Below are positions 1 through 8,781 of a stretch of 37,377 bases of DNA, piece after piece. Origin of the DNA: G020353115 sp964389685. GTDB taxonomy: Bacteria > Bacteroidota > Bacteroidia > Bacteroidales > VadinHA17. Both the position numbers and the translations under genes were made by a program. Location: contig CAYMFM010000037.1 of the NCBI GenBank assembly GCA_964389685.1, positions 1 to 37,377 of the forward strand, given 5' to 3'. The notes beneath the pieces were generated by a model. The model was not told the DNA's origin, did not search any database, and worked only from the letters and a program-made list of their open reading frames with translations. The first letter of the stretch is position 1. Every line of letters begins with the position of its first letter.

Positions 1-41
1 CTGCCCTAAAATTGTCTACCAGACAATTTATTTACGGGCAG
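1..41. repeat. nested palindrome at window edge
   Basis: An outer pair CTGCCC (1-6) / GGGCAG (36-41) encloses a perfect inner 7-bp stem, ATTGTCT (11-17) / AGACAAT (21-27), with loop ACC. It lies downstream of dxs. No run of T follows on either strand, so a rho-independent terminator is not supported. The window starts here, so the element may be longer. Confidence 0.5.
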
Positions 42-194
42 CCCTCACCTGGGCAGGGACAAGATAAAAGTAAAAAGGTTAAAGTAAAAAGTATCTCTTT
101 CCAGAACAGATTACTATTTTCCAATCAACTTTTTTCTACGGATTGCGAATATATGGATTTGTTTTCGTTGTACAAAATGTTTCAGGGTGGGTAC

Positions 195-2117
195 CTACCC
201 TGCATTGGATAGTATCCCGGGTTTCACCAAAGCTTTCACTGCCTGACAGATACCCTGTACATCATACCCACATTCTTTGTAAAGCAATTGCTGGCTTCCC
301 TGATCGATAAAATGGTCCGGTACTCCCAGCCGGGTGACCTGGAGCTGGTAGTTATGGTCTGCAAAGAATTCAAGAACTGCTGACCCCAGCCCTCCAATAA
401 TGGTTCCATCTTCAACGGTAATGATCTTTTTAAATTTCTTGCCAACCTGATGCAGTAGATTTTCATCGATGGGTTTGACAAACCTCATATCATAGTGAGC
501 GACGGAGATATTATTTTTTGCCAGCTTTTCAATGGCTTCTGTTACCAAATTACCGATATGCCCAATGGAGAGAATGGCCAGGTCATCTCCGTCCCGGATC
601 AGCCTGCCTGTGCCCACTTCGATTTCCTGCATTGGTTTCTGCCAGTCGGGTATTACACCCCGTCCCCGGGGGTAACGAATCGCAAAAGGCCCCTTATTGT
701 CAAGCTGTGCAGTATACATGAGGTTCCTTAATTCCTGCTCGTTCATTGGTGCACTCACCGTCATATTTGGAATACATCTGAAATAGGCCAGGTCAAAAAC
801 ACCATGATGTGTGGCTCCGTCACTGCCGACTAATCCTCCACGGTCAAGACAGAAAACCACATGGAGGTTTTGAAGGGCGACATCATGGATAACCTGGTCG
901 TATGCCCTCTGCATAAAGGTGGAATAGATATTGCAAAACGGGATCATGCCCTGCATAGCCAATCCGGCGGAATAGGTTACAGCGTGCTGCTCTGCGATGC
1001 CAACATCAAATGCCCGTTCCGGAATTTCCTTCATCATAATGTTCAGGGATGAACCGGTTGGCATCGCCGGTGTTATCCCGACAATTTTTTTATTTTTTCT
1101 GGCCAGCTCGACAATGGTATGACCGAACACATCCTGATATTTTGGAGGCTCGGGTTTATCACTGTGTATCGCCAGGATCTCTCCGGTTTTTTTATCAAAC
1201 TTTCCCGGAGCATGAAACCGGGTCTGGTTTTCTTCCGCCTGTTTGAACCCTTTGCCCTTAATGGTCCTGCAATGGAGGATCTTAGGACCGGGGATTCGTT
1301 TTAGGTCTGATAATACCTGAACAAGGTGAAGCAGATCATGCCCGTCAACAGGTCCAAAATACCTGAAATTTAATGATTCAAAAAGGTTGCTGTGCTTCAG
1401 GAATGTAGCCTTCAGTCCATGTTCCAACTTTTGTGCAAGAGACTGGGTGTTCGGTCCTAACTTACTGATCGTCCCAAGTAAACGCCAGATATCATCCTTA
1501 ATCCTGTTGTAGGTAGGAGAGGTTGTTATATCCAGCAAATACTCCTTCAGAGCACCTACATTTGGATCAATAGCAATGTTGTTGTCATTAAGGATAACCA
1601 GCAGGTTTGATTTCTGAATACCGGCGTTGTTCAATCCCTCAAATGCCAGACCGGCTGTCATAGCACCATCTCCAATAACGGCAACAATCTGACGCTCTTC
1701 ACCTTTTTGTTTGCATGCTTCAGCCATTCCCAGAGCAGCAGAAATGGAAGTAGAGGAGTGACCTACCCCAAACGCATCATATATACTCTCGGATGGTTTT
1801 GGAAAACCACTGATTCCTTTATATTTCCTGTTGGTATCGAATACATCTCGCCTGCCGGTAAGGATCTTATGTCCGTATGCCTGGTGACCAACATCCCAGA
1901 TGAGCAGATCCTCCGGTGTATTGAAGACATAGTGAAGGGCAACCGTTAATTCCACCACTCCCAGGCTGGCACCAAAATGCCCCGGATTTGAGCATACAAC
2001 GTCGATGATAAATTCCCGCAACTCAGAGCATACCTGGATCAATTCATCCTTCTGCAGCCTTCTGAGGTCCGATGGAGAATCAATCTTATGTAACATTCCA
2101 AAGGGCTCCTTTCCCAT
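195..2117 (-). CDS. dxs: 1-deoxy-D-xylulose-5-phosphate synthase
   Basis: This cytoplasmic thiamine-diphosphate enzyme condenses pyruvate and glyceraldehyde 3-phosphate to DXP, the first step of the MEP isoprenoid pathway. The 640-residue length is normal for Dxs. Visible family marks are NPGHFGASLG (about 44-53), DVGHQAYGHK (75-84), the ThDP/Mg motif GDGAMTAG (149-156) closing with NDNN (177-180), and the Dxs signature GLVGSDGATHHGVFD in the middle pyrimidine-binding domain; the C-terminal transketolase domain follows. I chose the ATG at 2117, because family members carry a few residues before the conserved ML.KI.SP stretch; an internal ATG at 2096 is possible. The stop codon lies inside a near-perfect 20-bp palindrome (183-202). 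It is transcribed away from the OmpA-like gene, and a matching -7 box lies 30 bp upstream. Confidence 0.97.
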   Translation of the reverse strand: MGKEPFGMLHKIDSPSDLRRLQKDELIQVCSELREFIIDVVCSNPGHFGASLGVVELTVALHYVFNTPEDLLIWDVGHQAYGHKILTGRRDVFDTNRKYKGISGFPKPSESIYDAFGVGHSSTSISAALGMAEACKQKGEERQIVAVIGDGAMTAGLAFEGLNNAGIQKSNLLVILNDNNIAIDPNVGALKEYLLDITTSPTYNRIKDDIWRLLGTISKLGPNTQSLAQKLEHGLKATFLKHSNLFESLNFRYFGPVDGHDLLHLVQVLSDLKRIPGPKILHCRTIKGKGFKQAEENQTRFHAPGKFDKKTGEILAIHSDKPEPPKYQDVFGHTIVELARKNKKIVGITPAMPTGSSLNIMMKEIPERAFDVGIAEQHAVTYSAGLAMQGMIPFCNIYSTFMQRAYDQVIHDVALQNLHVVFCLDRGGLVGSDGATHHGVFDLAYFRCIPNMTVSAPMNEQELRNLMYTAQLDNKGPFAIRYPRGRGVIPDWQKPMQEIEVGTGRLIRDGDDLAILSIGHIGNLVTEAIEKLAKNNISVAHYDMRFVKPIDENLLHQVGKKFKKIITVEDGTIIGGLGSAVLEFFADHNYQLQVTRLGVPDHFIDQGSQQLLYKECGYDVQGICQAVKALVKPGILSNAG

Positions 2118-2146
2118 CCTGTAGAGCTGTTTATACCTTAGTAATG

Positions 2147-2154
2147 CAAAGATA
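2147..2154 (-). promoter_or_regulatory. putative -7 box for dxs
   Basis: The minus strand reads TATCTTTG, a full match to the Bacteroidota -7 consensus TAnnTTTG, 30 bp before the dxs start. No clear TTG-type -33 box is seen at the usual spacing, so this rests on the -7 match and its position. A mirror-image copy of the same octamer serves the divergent gene 53 bp away. Confidence 0.45.
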
Positions 2155-2206
2155 GTAATAAATATTCAGTTGGATCGAAGATAGTTACCAGCTCAATGGA
2201 ATTTCA

Positions 2207-2214
2207 TATCTTTG
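2207..2214 (+). promoter_or_regulatory. putative -7 box for OmpA-like lipoprotein gene
   Basis: TATCTTTG matches TAnnTTTG exactly and is identical to the divergent dxs box. It predicts a transcript start near 2220, just upstream of the candidate start codons at 2234 and 2270. The -33 element is unclear. Confidence 0.45.
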
Positions 2215-2269
2215 TCCATACCCGTGAATCAGAATGACGGGAAAGGTAAAACTATTAATTCGTCTCGTA

Positions 2270-3283
2270 ATGTTCATCCATACAAAACCCCTGATCTCTT
2301 TTGTCCTTATTTGCCTCTTATCCCTATCCTGTGTATCTACAAAACAATATAAGGATCTGCAGGAAACCAGTCAGAAATACCTTGATGAAAGAGATCTGTT
2401 GAAAGCTGAGAATCAGAAACTCTCGGTGAATAGCACGGAAATGAAGTCCCAGCTGGCTGAACTGAAAAAAAGCGTTTCCGCATTGCAGGAAGAGGTAGAT
2501 GCAAAAAAGAATGAACTCTCTCAGTTACAGAAGGATTATAACTTGCTAAAGCGAAGATATTTTGACCTGCAGACAGCTCAGGAAGAGCTGATCAAAGGAA
2601 ATGTCAAGGAAACCAGACGATTGCTAAAAGAGTTGCAGACAACCCAGGAGGAGTTGATGGCAAAAGAGGATGAGCTCCGGCAGCTGGAGCAAACATTAAA
2701 TACCAAGAAAATAAATCTTGACGAGCTTCAGTTTGAACTGGCTGAGCGAAATGCACGGTTGATCGAACTGGAAGATATCCTGAATAGAAAAGATTCTGTT
2801 GTTAATGCATTGAAAGAAAAAGTATCTGCTGCACTGCTGGGATTTGAAAACGACGGACTTACTGTTGCCCTGAAGAACGGGAAAGTATATGTTTCTCTGG
2901 AGGAGCAGCTTCTCTTTAAAACCGGAAGCTATGAAGTTGACCAGAAAGGAGTAAATGCACTTAAAAAACTGGCCAGGGTGCTGGAAGCTAATCCTGATAT
3001 AAACATTATGATCGAGGGACACACGGATGATGTTCCCTATATAACTTCCGGGGGCCCCATTAAAGATAACTGGGACCTGAGTGTTAAACGGGCAACGGCA
3101 ATTGTCAGGATACTGTTGGATGGATCAACCATTAACCCGCAACGATTAATTGCCGCTGGCAGAGGAGAATTCATGCCGGTTGACCCAGCAAAAACACCCG
3201 AATCAAGACAGAAAAACAGACGGACTGAAATAATACTCACCCCTAAGCTGGATGAACTGTTCAGAATTCTTGAGAACAATTAG
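2270..3283 (+). CDS. OmpA-family lipoprotein with coiled coil
   Basis: This is a probable outer-membrane lipoprotein that tethers the envelope to peptidoglycan. With the start at 2270 the N-terminus is a compact lipoprotein signal ending in LLSLSC, so the lipid would attach to Cys21; the in-frame ATG at 2234 would add 12 residues and an unusually long n-region. Next comes about 170 residues of Glu/Lys/Leu/Gln-rich heptad sequence, a predicted long coiled coil. The last 110 residues are an OmpA/MotB-type domain with IEGHTDDVP, LSVKRA, AAGRGE and QKNRRTEI. It is followed 13 bp later by the radical SAM gene, so the two may be cotranscribed. The specific role is not known. Confidence 0.88.
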   Translation: MFIHTKPLISFVLICLLSLSCVSTKQYKDLQETSQKYLDERDLLKAENQKLSVNSTEMKSQLAELKKSVSALQEEVDAKKNELSQLQKDYNLLKRRYFDLQTAQEELIKGNVKETRRLLKELQTTQEELMAKEDELRQLEQTLNTKKINLDELQFELAERNARLIELEDILNRKDSVVNALKEKVSAALLGFENDGLTVALKNGKVYVSLEEQLLFKTGSYEVDQKGVNALKKLARVLEANPDINIMIEGHTDDVPYITSGGPIKDNWDLSVKRATAIVRILLDGSTINPQRLIAAGRGEFMPVDPAKTPESRQKNRRTEIILTPKLDELFRILENN

Positions 3284-3296
3284 GGTAAGAAAAAGT

Positions 3297-4259
3297 ATGA
3301 ACCTTGTAAAACTTGTGATCAGCTATCTGATTTCAAGCATTTCGGAGAAAATCGTTTTTTTGGGATACCCGTTAACCCTTTCCCTTGAGCTGACAAACCA
3401 CTGTAATTTGAGTTGCCCGGAATGCAGGAGCGGAAGCGGATTGTTAAAGAGGGGAAAAGGGTTTATGGATATGACAACATTTGACAGAATCCTTTCCGAT
3501 TGTTCCTCGTTCCTCTTTTCCTTGATTCTCTATTTTCAGGGAGAGCCTTTTCTCCATCATGAACTGTTTGAGATGATAAAGAAAGCGCGGCAAAAACGAT
3601 TTCATACCATGACATCCACCAATGGACAATTCCTGGATCCGGATAGGGCAAAAAAGGTGGTTGAATCAGGGCTCGATAGGATCATTATCTCAATGGATGG
3701 ATTGGATCAACCGGTGTATGAAAAATACCGGGTTGGCGGTAACCTGGATAAGGTTAAGGAGGGTATTGAAGCACTGGTCGGATGGAAAAAAACACTCCGA
3801 TCCAACACGCCTGTTATCATTATCCAGTTTTTGGTTTTCAGCCATAACCAGCATCAGATAGAAGATATCAGGAAATGGGGCCAGAGGGTAGGTGCAGATG
3901 GAGTGGAAATCAAAACAGCCATGTTTCATGATTTTGAGAATGGTAATCCGTTAATGCCTGAAGAGCAATATACCAGATACAGGAAAAACAACAATGGCAA
4001 GTTTCTGATCAACAGTCCGCTAAAAAATCATTGCTGGCAGTGCTGGAGCAAAGCAGTAATAACATGGGATGGGAAAGTGCTTCCATGTTGTTTCGATACG
4101 GATGGAGATCATGTAATGGGAAATATTCGACAACAACCCTTTGTCGATATCTGGAAAAACATTCCATACATGACCTTCAGAACAAAACTTTTACGAAACC
4201 GAAAGGAGATACCAATGTGCCGTAATTGCACGGAAGGAGTCTCTTATTATGTTCATTAA
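3297..4259 (+). CDS. radical SAM/SPASM-domain protein
   Basis: The cluster motif CNLSCPEC (CX3CX2C) near residue 38 binds the 4Fe-4S cluster that cleaves S-adenosylmethionine. A TIM-barrel-like region with QGEPFLH and STNGQ follows. The C-terminal SPASM-like part carries more cysteines (HCWQCW, LPCCFD, MCRNC) for auxiliary clusters. The 320-residue length fits this group. The ATG at 3297 is preferred over one at 3252 because it starts just after the upstream stop and removes an overlap with the OmpA gene. The substrate cannot be read from the sequence: SPASM proteins modify peptides, act as maturases for sulfatases, or do other work. No peptide precursor gene is seen nearby. A maturase link to the sulfatase at 27.6 kb would be speculative. 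Confidence 0.85.
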   Translation: MNLVKLVISYLISSISEKIVFLGYPLTLSLELTNHCNLSCPECRSGSGLLKRGKGFMDMTTFDRILSDCSSFLFSLILYFQGEPFLHHELFEMIKKARQKRFHTMTSTNGQFLDPDRAKKVVESGLDRIIISMDGLDQPVYEKYRVGGNLDKVKEGIEALVGWKKTLRSNTPVIIIQFLVFSHNQHQIEDIRKWGQRVGADGVEIKTAMFHDFENGNPLMPEEQYTRYRKNNNGKFLINSPLKNHCWQCWSKAVITWDGKVLPCCFDTDGDHVMGNIRQQPFVDIWKNIPYMTFRTKLLRNRKEIPMCRNCTEGVSYYVH

Positions 4260-4308
4260 TTTTACAATACTCGATTTTTTTTGTATATTTAGTTCAAAGC
4301 ATCGAGTG

Positions 4309-4920
4309 ATGACCACTAACAGAGCAATATTAACACTCATTTCATGGTTTGTGCTTGCATTATCACTCTTCGGGCAACTACCGAAAAAGCCATGTTCGAG
4401 GTGTTATATGATTAATAATGAAGGTGATACTATTCGATGTTCTGTGGAGATTCAGGATGATTACTCACACATGAAAAAGATCCGGATACAATTGAAGGAT
4501 AAGGAGGAATTTCGTAAGGTGAAAGTAAAAGAGATACAGGCCCTCTGTGTTCCGGGAAGGTATTACGAAAAAGTTGAGATTGACAATGGACATTATTTGT
4601 TACAACGGGTGGTGAACGGTTATGTAAAGATGTATCTGGATTATTCATTTGAGTGGGAAGGGACTAACGGAAATGATCCGGATGCCCTGGTAGAAATTGA
4701 AGCGGAAGATCCGGATCCTTTGAAAATGCCACTCTTCTATCTCATGATGGAAGATCAGATTTACCGGCTCGATCCGGAACGGTTCAGGATAGAACTGGCA
4801 GAATATTTTAAGGATTACAAGGAGTTATCAGACCGCTTGTTAAAAGAGGAAATCCAATACGATGATATCGGGAGTATGGTGAAAGAATACAATCAGTGGA
4901 AAGCAAAGCAAATCAAATAG
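4309..4920 (+). CDS. exported protein of unknown function
   Basis: From the ATG at 4309 the protein has 203 residues and begins with a signal peptide (TNRAILTLISWFVLALSLFGQ) likely cut after the Gln-rich end. The mature part has a Cys-x-x-Cys pair (PCSRCY) and a GDTIRC stretch, then beta-rich sequence and an acidic, helical C-terminus ending in a Lys-rich tail. I do not recognise a named family. The GDTI-x-C/G pattern is common in small exported proteins of this phylum. The longer in-frame start at 4249 would overlap the radical SAM gene and precede the signal peptide, so it is less likely. It converges on frr with only 4 bp between the stop codons. Confidence 0.7.
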   Translation: MTTNRAILTLISWFVLALSLFGQLPKKPCSRCYMINNEGDTIRCSVEIQDDYSHMKKIRIQLKDKEEFRKVKVKEIQALCVPGRYYEKVEIDNGHYLLQRVVNGYVKMYLDYSFEWEGTNGNDPDALVEIEAEDPDPLKMPLFYLMMEDQIYRLDPERFRIELAEYFKDYKELSDRLLKEEIQYDDIGSMVKEYNQWKAKQIK

Positions 4921-4924
4921 CCCT

Positions 4925-5488
4925 TCAGATTTTCATAATATCGGCCTCTTTAATTTCCAGGATGGAATCAATCTTTTCAGTGTACTGGTCGGTCATTTTT
5001 TGAACTTCATCTTCAGCGTTTTTTTCCAGGTCCTCTGATAATCCCTCTTTTTGCATTCGTTTGAGTTCATCATTTGCCCATTTCCTCGAATTGCGGAGGC
5101 TGATTTTTGCATTTTCTCCTTCCGTTTTCACCTGTTTTACCAGTTGCATTCGTCTCTCTTCCGTTAGTGCAGGTACCGTAATACGGATAATCTCTCCATT
5201 ATTTATGGGAGTTAGCCCGATGTTAGCTGCCAGGATTGCTTTTTCTATAGGTGAAAGCATATTCTTCTCCCAGGGTTGAATAAGGATTGACTTCGGGTCA
5301 GGTGTACTGATGTTTGATACCTGGTTCAGTGGGGTGGAGGTTCCATAGTAATCAACAAAAACACCGTCAAGCATGCTGGGAGTTGCTTTTCCGGCCCTGA
5401 TTTTCCTAAGTTCTCCTTCAAGGTGCTTAATGGTATTCTCCATTCTCTCTTCGGTTTCCATTAAGCAAAAATCAACTTCTTCATTCAT
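4925..5488 (-). CDS. frr: ribosome recycling factor
   Basis: This cytoplasmic protein acts with EF-G to split post-termination ribosomes. It is 187 residues, the usual size. Family marks include LEGELRKIRAGKATPSMLDG near the start, the hinge region with the STPLNQVSNIS-like segment, and the C-terminal helix motif beginning NSRKWANDELKRM. It is last in the block rplM-rpsI-rpsB-tsf-pyrH-frr, with 95 bp to pyrH, an order common in bacteria. Confidence 0.97.
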   Translation of the reverse strand: MNEEVDFCLMETEERMENTIKHLEGELRKIRAGKATPSMLDGVFVDYYGTSTPLNQVSNISTPDPKSILIQPWEKNMLSPIEKAILAANIGLTPINNGEIIRITVPALTEERRMQLVKQVKTEGENAKISLRNSRKWANDELKRMQKEGLSEDLEKNAEDEVQKMTDQYTEKIDSILEIKEADIMKI

Positions 5489-5583
5489 GATTATCGGATT
5501 AGTTAATGATTGAACTGAATGATCCCGGAAGAAACAAATTTAATAAAAATCGAAAAAATCAAAAATGTATTACGAAAGATGAA

Positions 5584-6449
5584 TCAATTGCTGACGATTG
5601 TCCCGATCCTCTCACCCCGGACTATTTTTAGAAGATTCCCTTGCAGGTTCATGTCGAAAACCACGATGGGAAGGTTGTTTTCCCTGCAGAGAGTAAACGC
5701 CGTCAGGTCCATGATTTTTAAATTTTTCTTATATGCCAAATCGAAGGTTATTTCGTCAAATCGTATGGCATCCTTCACTTTTTCCGGGTCAGCAGAATAA
5801 ACCCCATCAACGCGTGTTCCTTTCAGCAGTACATCGGCTTTGATTTCAACGGCTCGCAGGGCTGCAGCAGTATCGGTTGTAAAATAAGGATTACCGGTTC
5901 CGCCGGTAAAGATGATCACGTTTCCCCGGGTGAGTTCTTCAACAGCCCGCGACTGGCTGTAAGCTTCTCCGACAGGCTCCATCCTGATGGCGGTCATCAT
6001 TTTGGCATTCACACCCAAACGTTCCAGGGCAGAATGAAGGGCAAGCCCGTTGATAACCGTTGCCAGCATACCCATCTGGTCACCCTTTACCCGGTCGTAT
6101 CCTTCCCCCGCTCCTTTTAATCCCCTGAAAATATTTCCTCCACCAATGACAATGGCTGTTTGCACTCCAAGATCGGCAACCGCTTTAACCTGTTTAGCAT
6201 ATTCTGTCAGGCGCTGGACATCAAGACCATATGGCTTATCTCCCATAAGCGCCTCACCACTTAACTTCAGCAATACTCTTTTGTATTNNNNNNNNNNNNN
6301 NNNNNNNNNNNNNNNNNNNNNNNNNNNNNNNNNNNNNNNNNNNNNNNNNNNNNNNNNNNNNNNNNNNNNNNNNNNNNNNNNNNNNNNGGCTTATCTCCCA
6401 TAAGCGCCTCACCACTTAACTTCAGCAATACTCTTTTGTATTGGATCAT
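5584..6449 (-). CDS. pyrH: UMP kinase, interrupted by a scaffold gap
   Basis: This enzyme phosphorylates UMP to UDP in pyrimidine nucleotide synthesis. Amino-acid-kinase marks include LLKLSGEALMG near the N-terminus, VIGGGNIFRG, DQMGMLATVINGLAL and IIFTGGTGNPYFTTDTAA. The 100 Ns and the duplicated 55 bp at the 5' end are an assembly artefact. If the two copies of the 55-bp overlap are merged, the reading frame continues to an ATG at 6449 and adds MIQYKRV, giving a normal 236-residue protein with no frameshift. The written coordinates therefore include 155 bp that are probably not in the genome. The gene sits between tsf and frr, as in many bacteria. Confidence 0.95.
6233..6442. other. scaffold gap with 55-bp duplicated flanks
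   Basis: Positions 6233-6287 are repeated exactly at 6388-6442, with 100 Ns between. The same 55-bp duplication occurs at the second gap in the window. Equal length at two unrelated loci points to contig ends that overlap by an assembler k-mer and were joined by a scaffolder with a default 100-N spacer. It is not a biological repeat. Confidence 0.93.
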
Positions 6450-6630
6450 AATATTATGAGAATAACAAGAAGTAACGAATTTAGGGAAAAAGAAGGAGAA
6501 GATTCCATATATCAAATAAATATCTGAAGGTAGATTTTATTCCAGGTTCTTCTACCGAATTCGTATTACCCATCTAAAGGTATAGGGGTAGAATAATGAA
6601 CCGGAGCGAAGCGGAACTCACCGAAGGTAA

Positions 6631-6656
6631 TAACCACCGGTGTGAACCGGTGGTTA
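6631..6656. repeat. 26-bp palindrome, family TAACCACCGGT
   Basis: TAACCACCGGT (6631-6641) pairs perfectly with ACCGGTGGTTA (6646-6656) around the loop GTGA. A diverged copy of identical length lies at 14555-14580, which marks this as a dispersed repeat family. Confidence 0.85.
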
Positions 6657-6674
6657 AGATGTACGAGGCAACTA

Positions 6675-6691
6675 CAACCCTTACGGGGTTG
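6675..6691. repeat. CAACCC/GGGTTG hairpin repeat
   Basis: CAACCC and GGGTTG flank TTACG and are followed by AAT. This is one of seven copies of the family in the window. It lies 18 bp after the preceding palindrome; the same pairing of two hairpins is seen in the larger repeat clusters. Confidence 0.85.
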
Positions 6692-6862
6692 AATTTTTCT
6701 ATTTAAAGTATTAATAGAAAATAAAAAACAGTCACCTAAATAATGAAGAAATGAACGACTGGCGGACAAAATGACGCTCTTTCAGACTTTTGATACAACC
6801 AATATGAAGTAAGCCAGATGAAACGGGCCTATTATGATGTTACACAGTGGGAAATTGTTACA

Positions 6863-7693
6863 TTAGTCGTTCAGGGAGAACCGGGCAAAAGCGGTCACTG
6901 TTAGCTCTTTATCAGCATCCTGCAGATATTGCCTGACCGTTTTTTTATTGTCTTTAATGAATTCCTGGTTGAGCAGTGTACTCTGCTTATAAAATTTACC
7001 CAGTTTACCCATAGCAATTTTCTCCAGCAGGTTTTCGGGTTTCCCCTCTCTTTGTGCCTGCTCTTTCCCGATCTCGATCTCTTTATCGATCACTTCCTGG
7101 GGGACATCTTCTTTATCAATCGCTACCGGATTCATTGCAGCAATTTGCATGGCCACATCTTTTACAACCTGGGCATCGGCATTCTCGAGATTCAAGCCCA
7201 CCATGGATGCCAGCTTATTCCCGGGATGTATGTAAGTAACAACAACCGGTGCTTCGATTTTTTCGTAATAGGAAAGATCAAGTTTTTCTCCAATGATCCC
7301 TACCTGTTCAATCACGGTCTCTTCGACAGTCCTGTCGGTGAGTTGGATCCTTTTCAATTCATCAAGTGTTGAAGGATTATCATGGATCGCTTTATCGAGA
7401 ATGGATTGTGCAAGACCAATAAAGTTTTCGTTTTTAGCCACAAAATCAGTTTCGCAATTCAGGACGATCATGGCTCCCCTTTTCCGGTCATCGGTAACTT
7501 TAGCAAGAACAACACCTTCTCCAGCCTCGCGGTCGGCACGTTTGCTGGCAATCAACTGTCCTTTTTTCCTGATTATTTCAATCGCTTTATTAAAGTCACC
7601 ATTGGTATCTTCAAGAGCTCTTTTACAATCCATCATGCCGGCTCCTGTTGCTTTTCTGAGTTTACTAACTTCAGCTGCTGTAATTTGGCCCAT
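6863..7693 (-). CDS. tsf: elongation factor Ts
   Basis: EF-Ts exchanges nucleotide on EF-Tu during translation. The 276 residues open with the UBA-like domain carrying VSKLRKATGAGMMDCKRAL, then the core motif LNCETDFVAKNENF around residue 80, both diagnostic. A C-terminal dimerisation-type region follows. The start is 10 bp after the rpsB stop, consistent with cotranscription. Confidence 0.97.
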   Translation of the reverse strand: MGQITAAEVSKLRKATGAGMMDCKRALEDTNGDFNKAIEIIRKKGQLIASKRADREAGEGVVLAKVTDDRKRGAMIVLNCETDFVAKNENFIGLAQSILDKAIHDNPSTLDELKRIQLTDRTVEETVIEQVGIIGEKLDLSYYEKIEAPVVVTYIHPGNKLASMVGLNLENADAQVVKDVAMQIAAMNPVAIDKEDVPQEVIDKEIEIGKEQAQREGKPENLLEKIAMGKLGKFYKQSTLLNQEFIKDNKKTVRQYLQDADKELTVTAFARFSLND

Positions 7694-7703
7694 GTTATTT
7701 ACG

Positions 7704-8675
7704 TTAGTTTAATTTTTCGATTCGTTCTTCATCATTTTCTGTATCTGCCTTCTCTTCCCCTTCACTTTTGGATTCAGGGTTTTTACTATCAGCCGTTTCC
7801 TCCTCCTCTACAACTTCTTCTGTATCTGCCTTCTCTTCCTCTTCGCCTTTGGATTCAACTTTTTTACTATCAGCCGTTTCCTTCTCTTCTACACCTTTTG
7901 CACTGCTCTCTTTTTCCTGCGTCTTTTCATCTTTCGGTTTCTTATCCAATTTTTTTTCTTTGGAGGGTATCTCTTTCTCCTTTTCCATTTTTCTCTCTTC
8001 AAGACCTTCCTGAATCGCGTTTGCAAGGATATCTACGATCAATGCTATCGATTTTGACGCATCATCGTTAGAGGGAACTGGAAAATCGATGGAGGTAGGG
8101 TCGGAATTGGTATCCACCATACCGAAGACAGGAATAGTTAATCGTTTTGCCTCCCTGACGGCAATGTATTCTTTGGAAACATCGACAACAAACAGGGCAG
8201 CTGGAAGGCGTGTAAGATCGGAAATACTGCCAAGGTTTTTTTCCAGTTTTGCCCGCTGTCTGGTGATCTGGAGTTTCTCCCGCTTTGAAAGGTTGGCAAA
8301 GGTCCCTTCTGATGCCATCTTGTCGATGGAAGCCATTTTCTTGACCGCTTTCCGGATGGTTGGGAAGTTGGTCAGCATGCCACCGGGCCACCGCTCGGTA
8401 ACATAAGGCATATTAATATTTTTTACTTTTTCAGCAACGATCTCCTTTGCCTGTTTTTTGGTAGCAACGAACAGTATTTTCCTGCCCGATTTGGCTATTT
8501 GTTTCATAGCGGCTGCTGCCTCATCAATTTTTGCAACCGTCTTTTCCAGATCGATGATATGAATTCCATTTCGCTCCATAAAGATGTAGGGAGCCATGTT
8601 TGGGTTCCATTTCCTCTTCAGATGCCCGAAATGAACTCCTGCATCGAGCAACTCTTTAAAATTTGTTCTTGACAT
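7704..8675 (-). CDS. rpsB: 30S ribosomal protein S2 with acidic C-terminal extension
   Basis: S2 binds the 30S head-platform junction. The core is clear: NFKELLDAGVHFGH, WNPNMAPYIF, VTERWPGGMLTNFPTI and FGMVDTNSDP. I chose the ATG at 8675, which gives the usual N-terminus MSRTNFKELL; an in-frame ATG at 8714 would add 13 atypical residues. The core ends near residue 230, and about 90 residues of Lys/Glu/Ser/Asp sequence follow, predicted disordered. Part of this tail is two copies of a 27-residue unit (ETADSK...EEKADTE) encoded by an 81-bp tandem repeat. Long charged S2 tails are known in this phylum; the repeat structure is the odd feature. Confidence 0.96.
   Translation of the reverse strand: MSRTNFKELLDAGVHFGHLKRKWNPNMAPYIFMERNGIHIIDLEKTVAKIDEAAAAMKQIAKSGRKILFVATKKQAKEIVAEKVKNINMPYVTERWPGGMLTNFPTIRKAVKKMASIDKMASEGTFANLSKREKLQITRQRAKLEKNLGSISDLTRLPAALFVVDVSKEYIAVREAKRLTIPVFGMVDTNSDPTSIDFPVPSNDDASKSIALIVDILANAIQEGLEERKMEKEKEIPSKEKKLDKKPKDEKTQEKESSAKGVEEKETADSKKVESKGEEEEKADTEEVVEEEETADSKNPESKSEGEEKADTENDEERIEKLN
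7738..7899. repeat. 81-bp tandem repeat, 2 copies, in rpsB tail
   Basis: Units begin at 7738 and 7819 with the same 20-bp string TCTGTATCTGCCTTCTCTTC and remain alike through the stretch TTTTTACTATCAGCCGTTTCC. The period is a multiple of three, so copy changes would lengthen or shorten the S2 tail in frame. Confidence 0.85.
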
Positions 8676-8781
8676 GTATGAAATAAATTTAAGTTTACTT
8701 TCTTGATTTGTCAATCACCAGGTAGCTCCGAAAACTCAACCATGGAAGTCCTGATGATTTAGATACTAAACTTACCCGGTG

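Larger units (their letters stand above)
6450..6862. other. 413-bp gap in ribosomal block holding a composite repeat
   Basis: No gene is seen between pyrH and tsf. The middle (about 6590-6700) holds two palindromes of families found again at 12.6 and 14.4 kb. The remainder is AT-rich with no recognised RNA. An open frame on the minus strand at 6566-6769 runs through the palindromes and looks accidental. Confidence 0.7.

Noticed and set aside
12..212. 66-residue open frame at the left edge
   Set aside because: It overlaps the dxs end, runs through a palindrome and has no recognisable content.
2118..2233. Riboswitch between dxs and the OmpA-like gene
   Set aside because: The 116-bp divergent gap is filled by two -7 boxes and short leaders; no conserved aptamer-like structure is seen.
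3297..4259. RiPP maturase reading of the radical SAM gene
   Set aside because: No short precursor-peptide gene or leader-binding domain lies beside it; the neighbours are an OmpA lipoprotein and an exported protein.
6233..6442. Frameshift or true tandem duplication in pyrH
   Set aside because: The identical 55-bp length at both N-gaps and the clean frame after merging show an assembly join.
6566..6769. 67-residue minus-strand frame in the tsf-pyrH spacer
   Set aside because: It crosses two palindromic repeats and has no homology-like features; chance opening is likelier.
7382..8071. 229-residue open frame on the plus strand, Phe/Leu/Pro-rich
   Set aside because: It lies opposite tsf and the repetitive acidic tail of rpsB. 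Its composition is the antisense image of Glu/Lys codons, and it has no family features.
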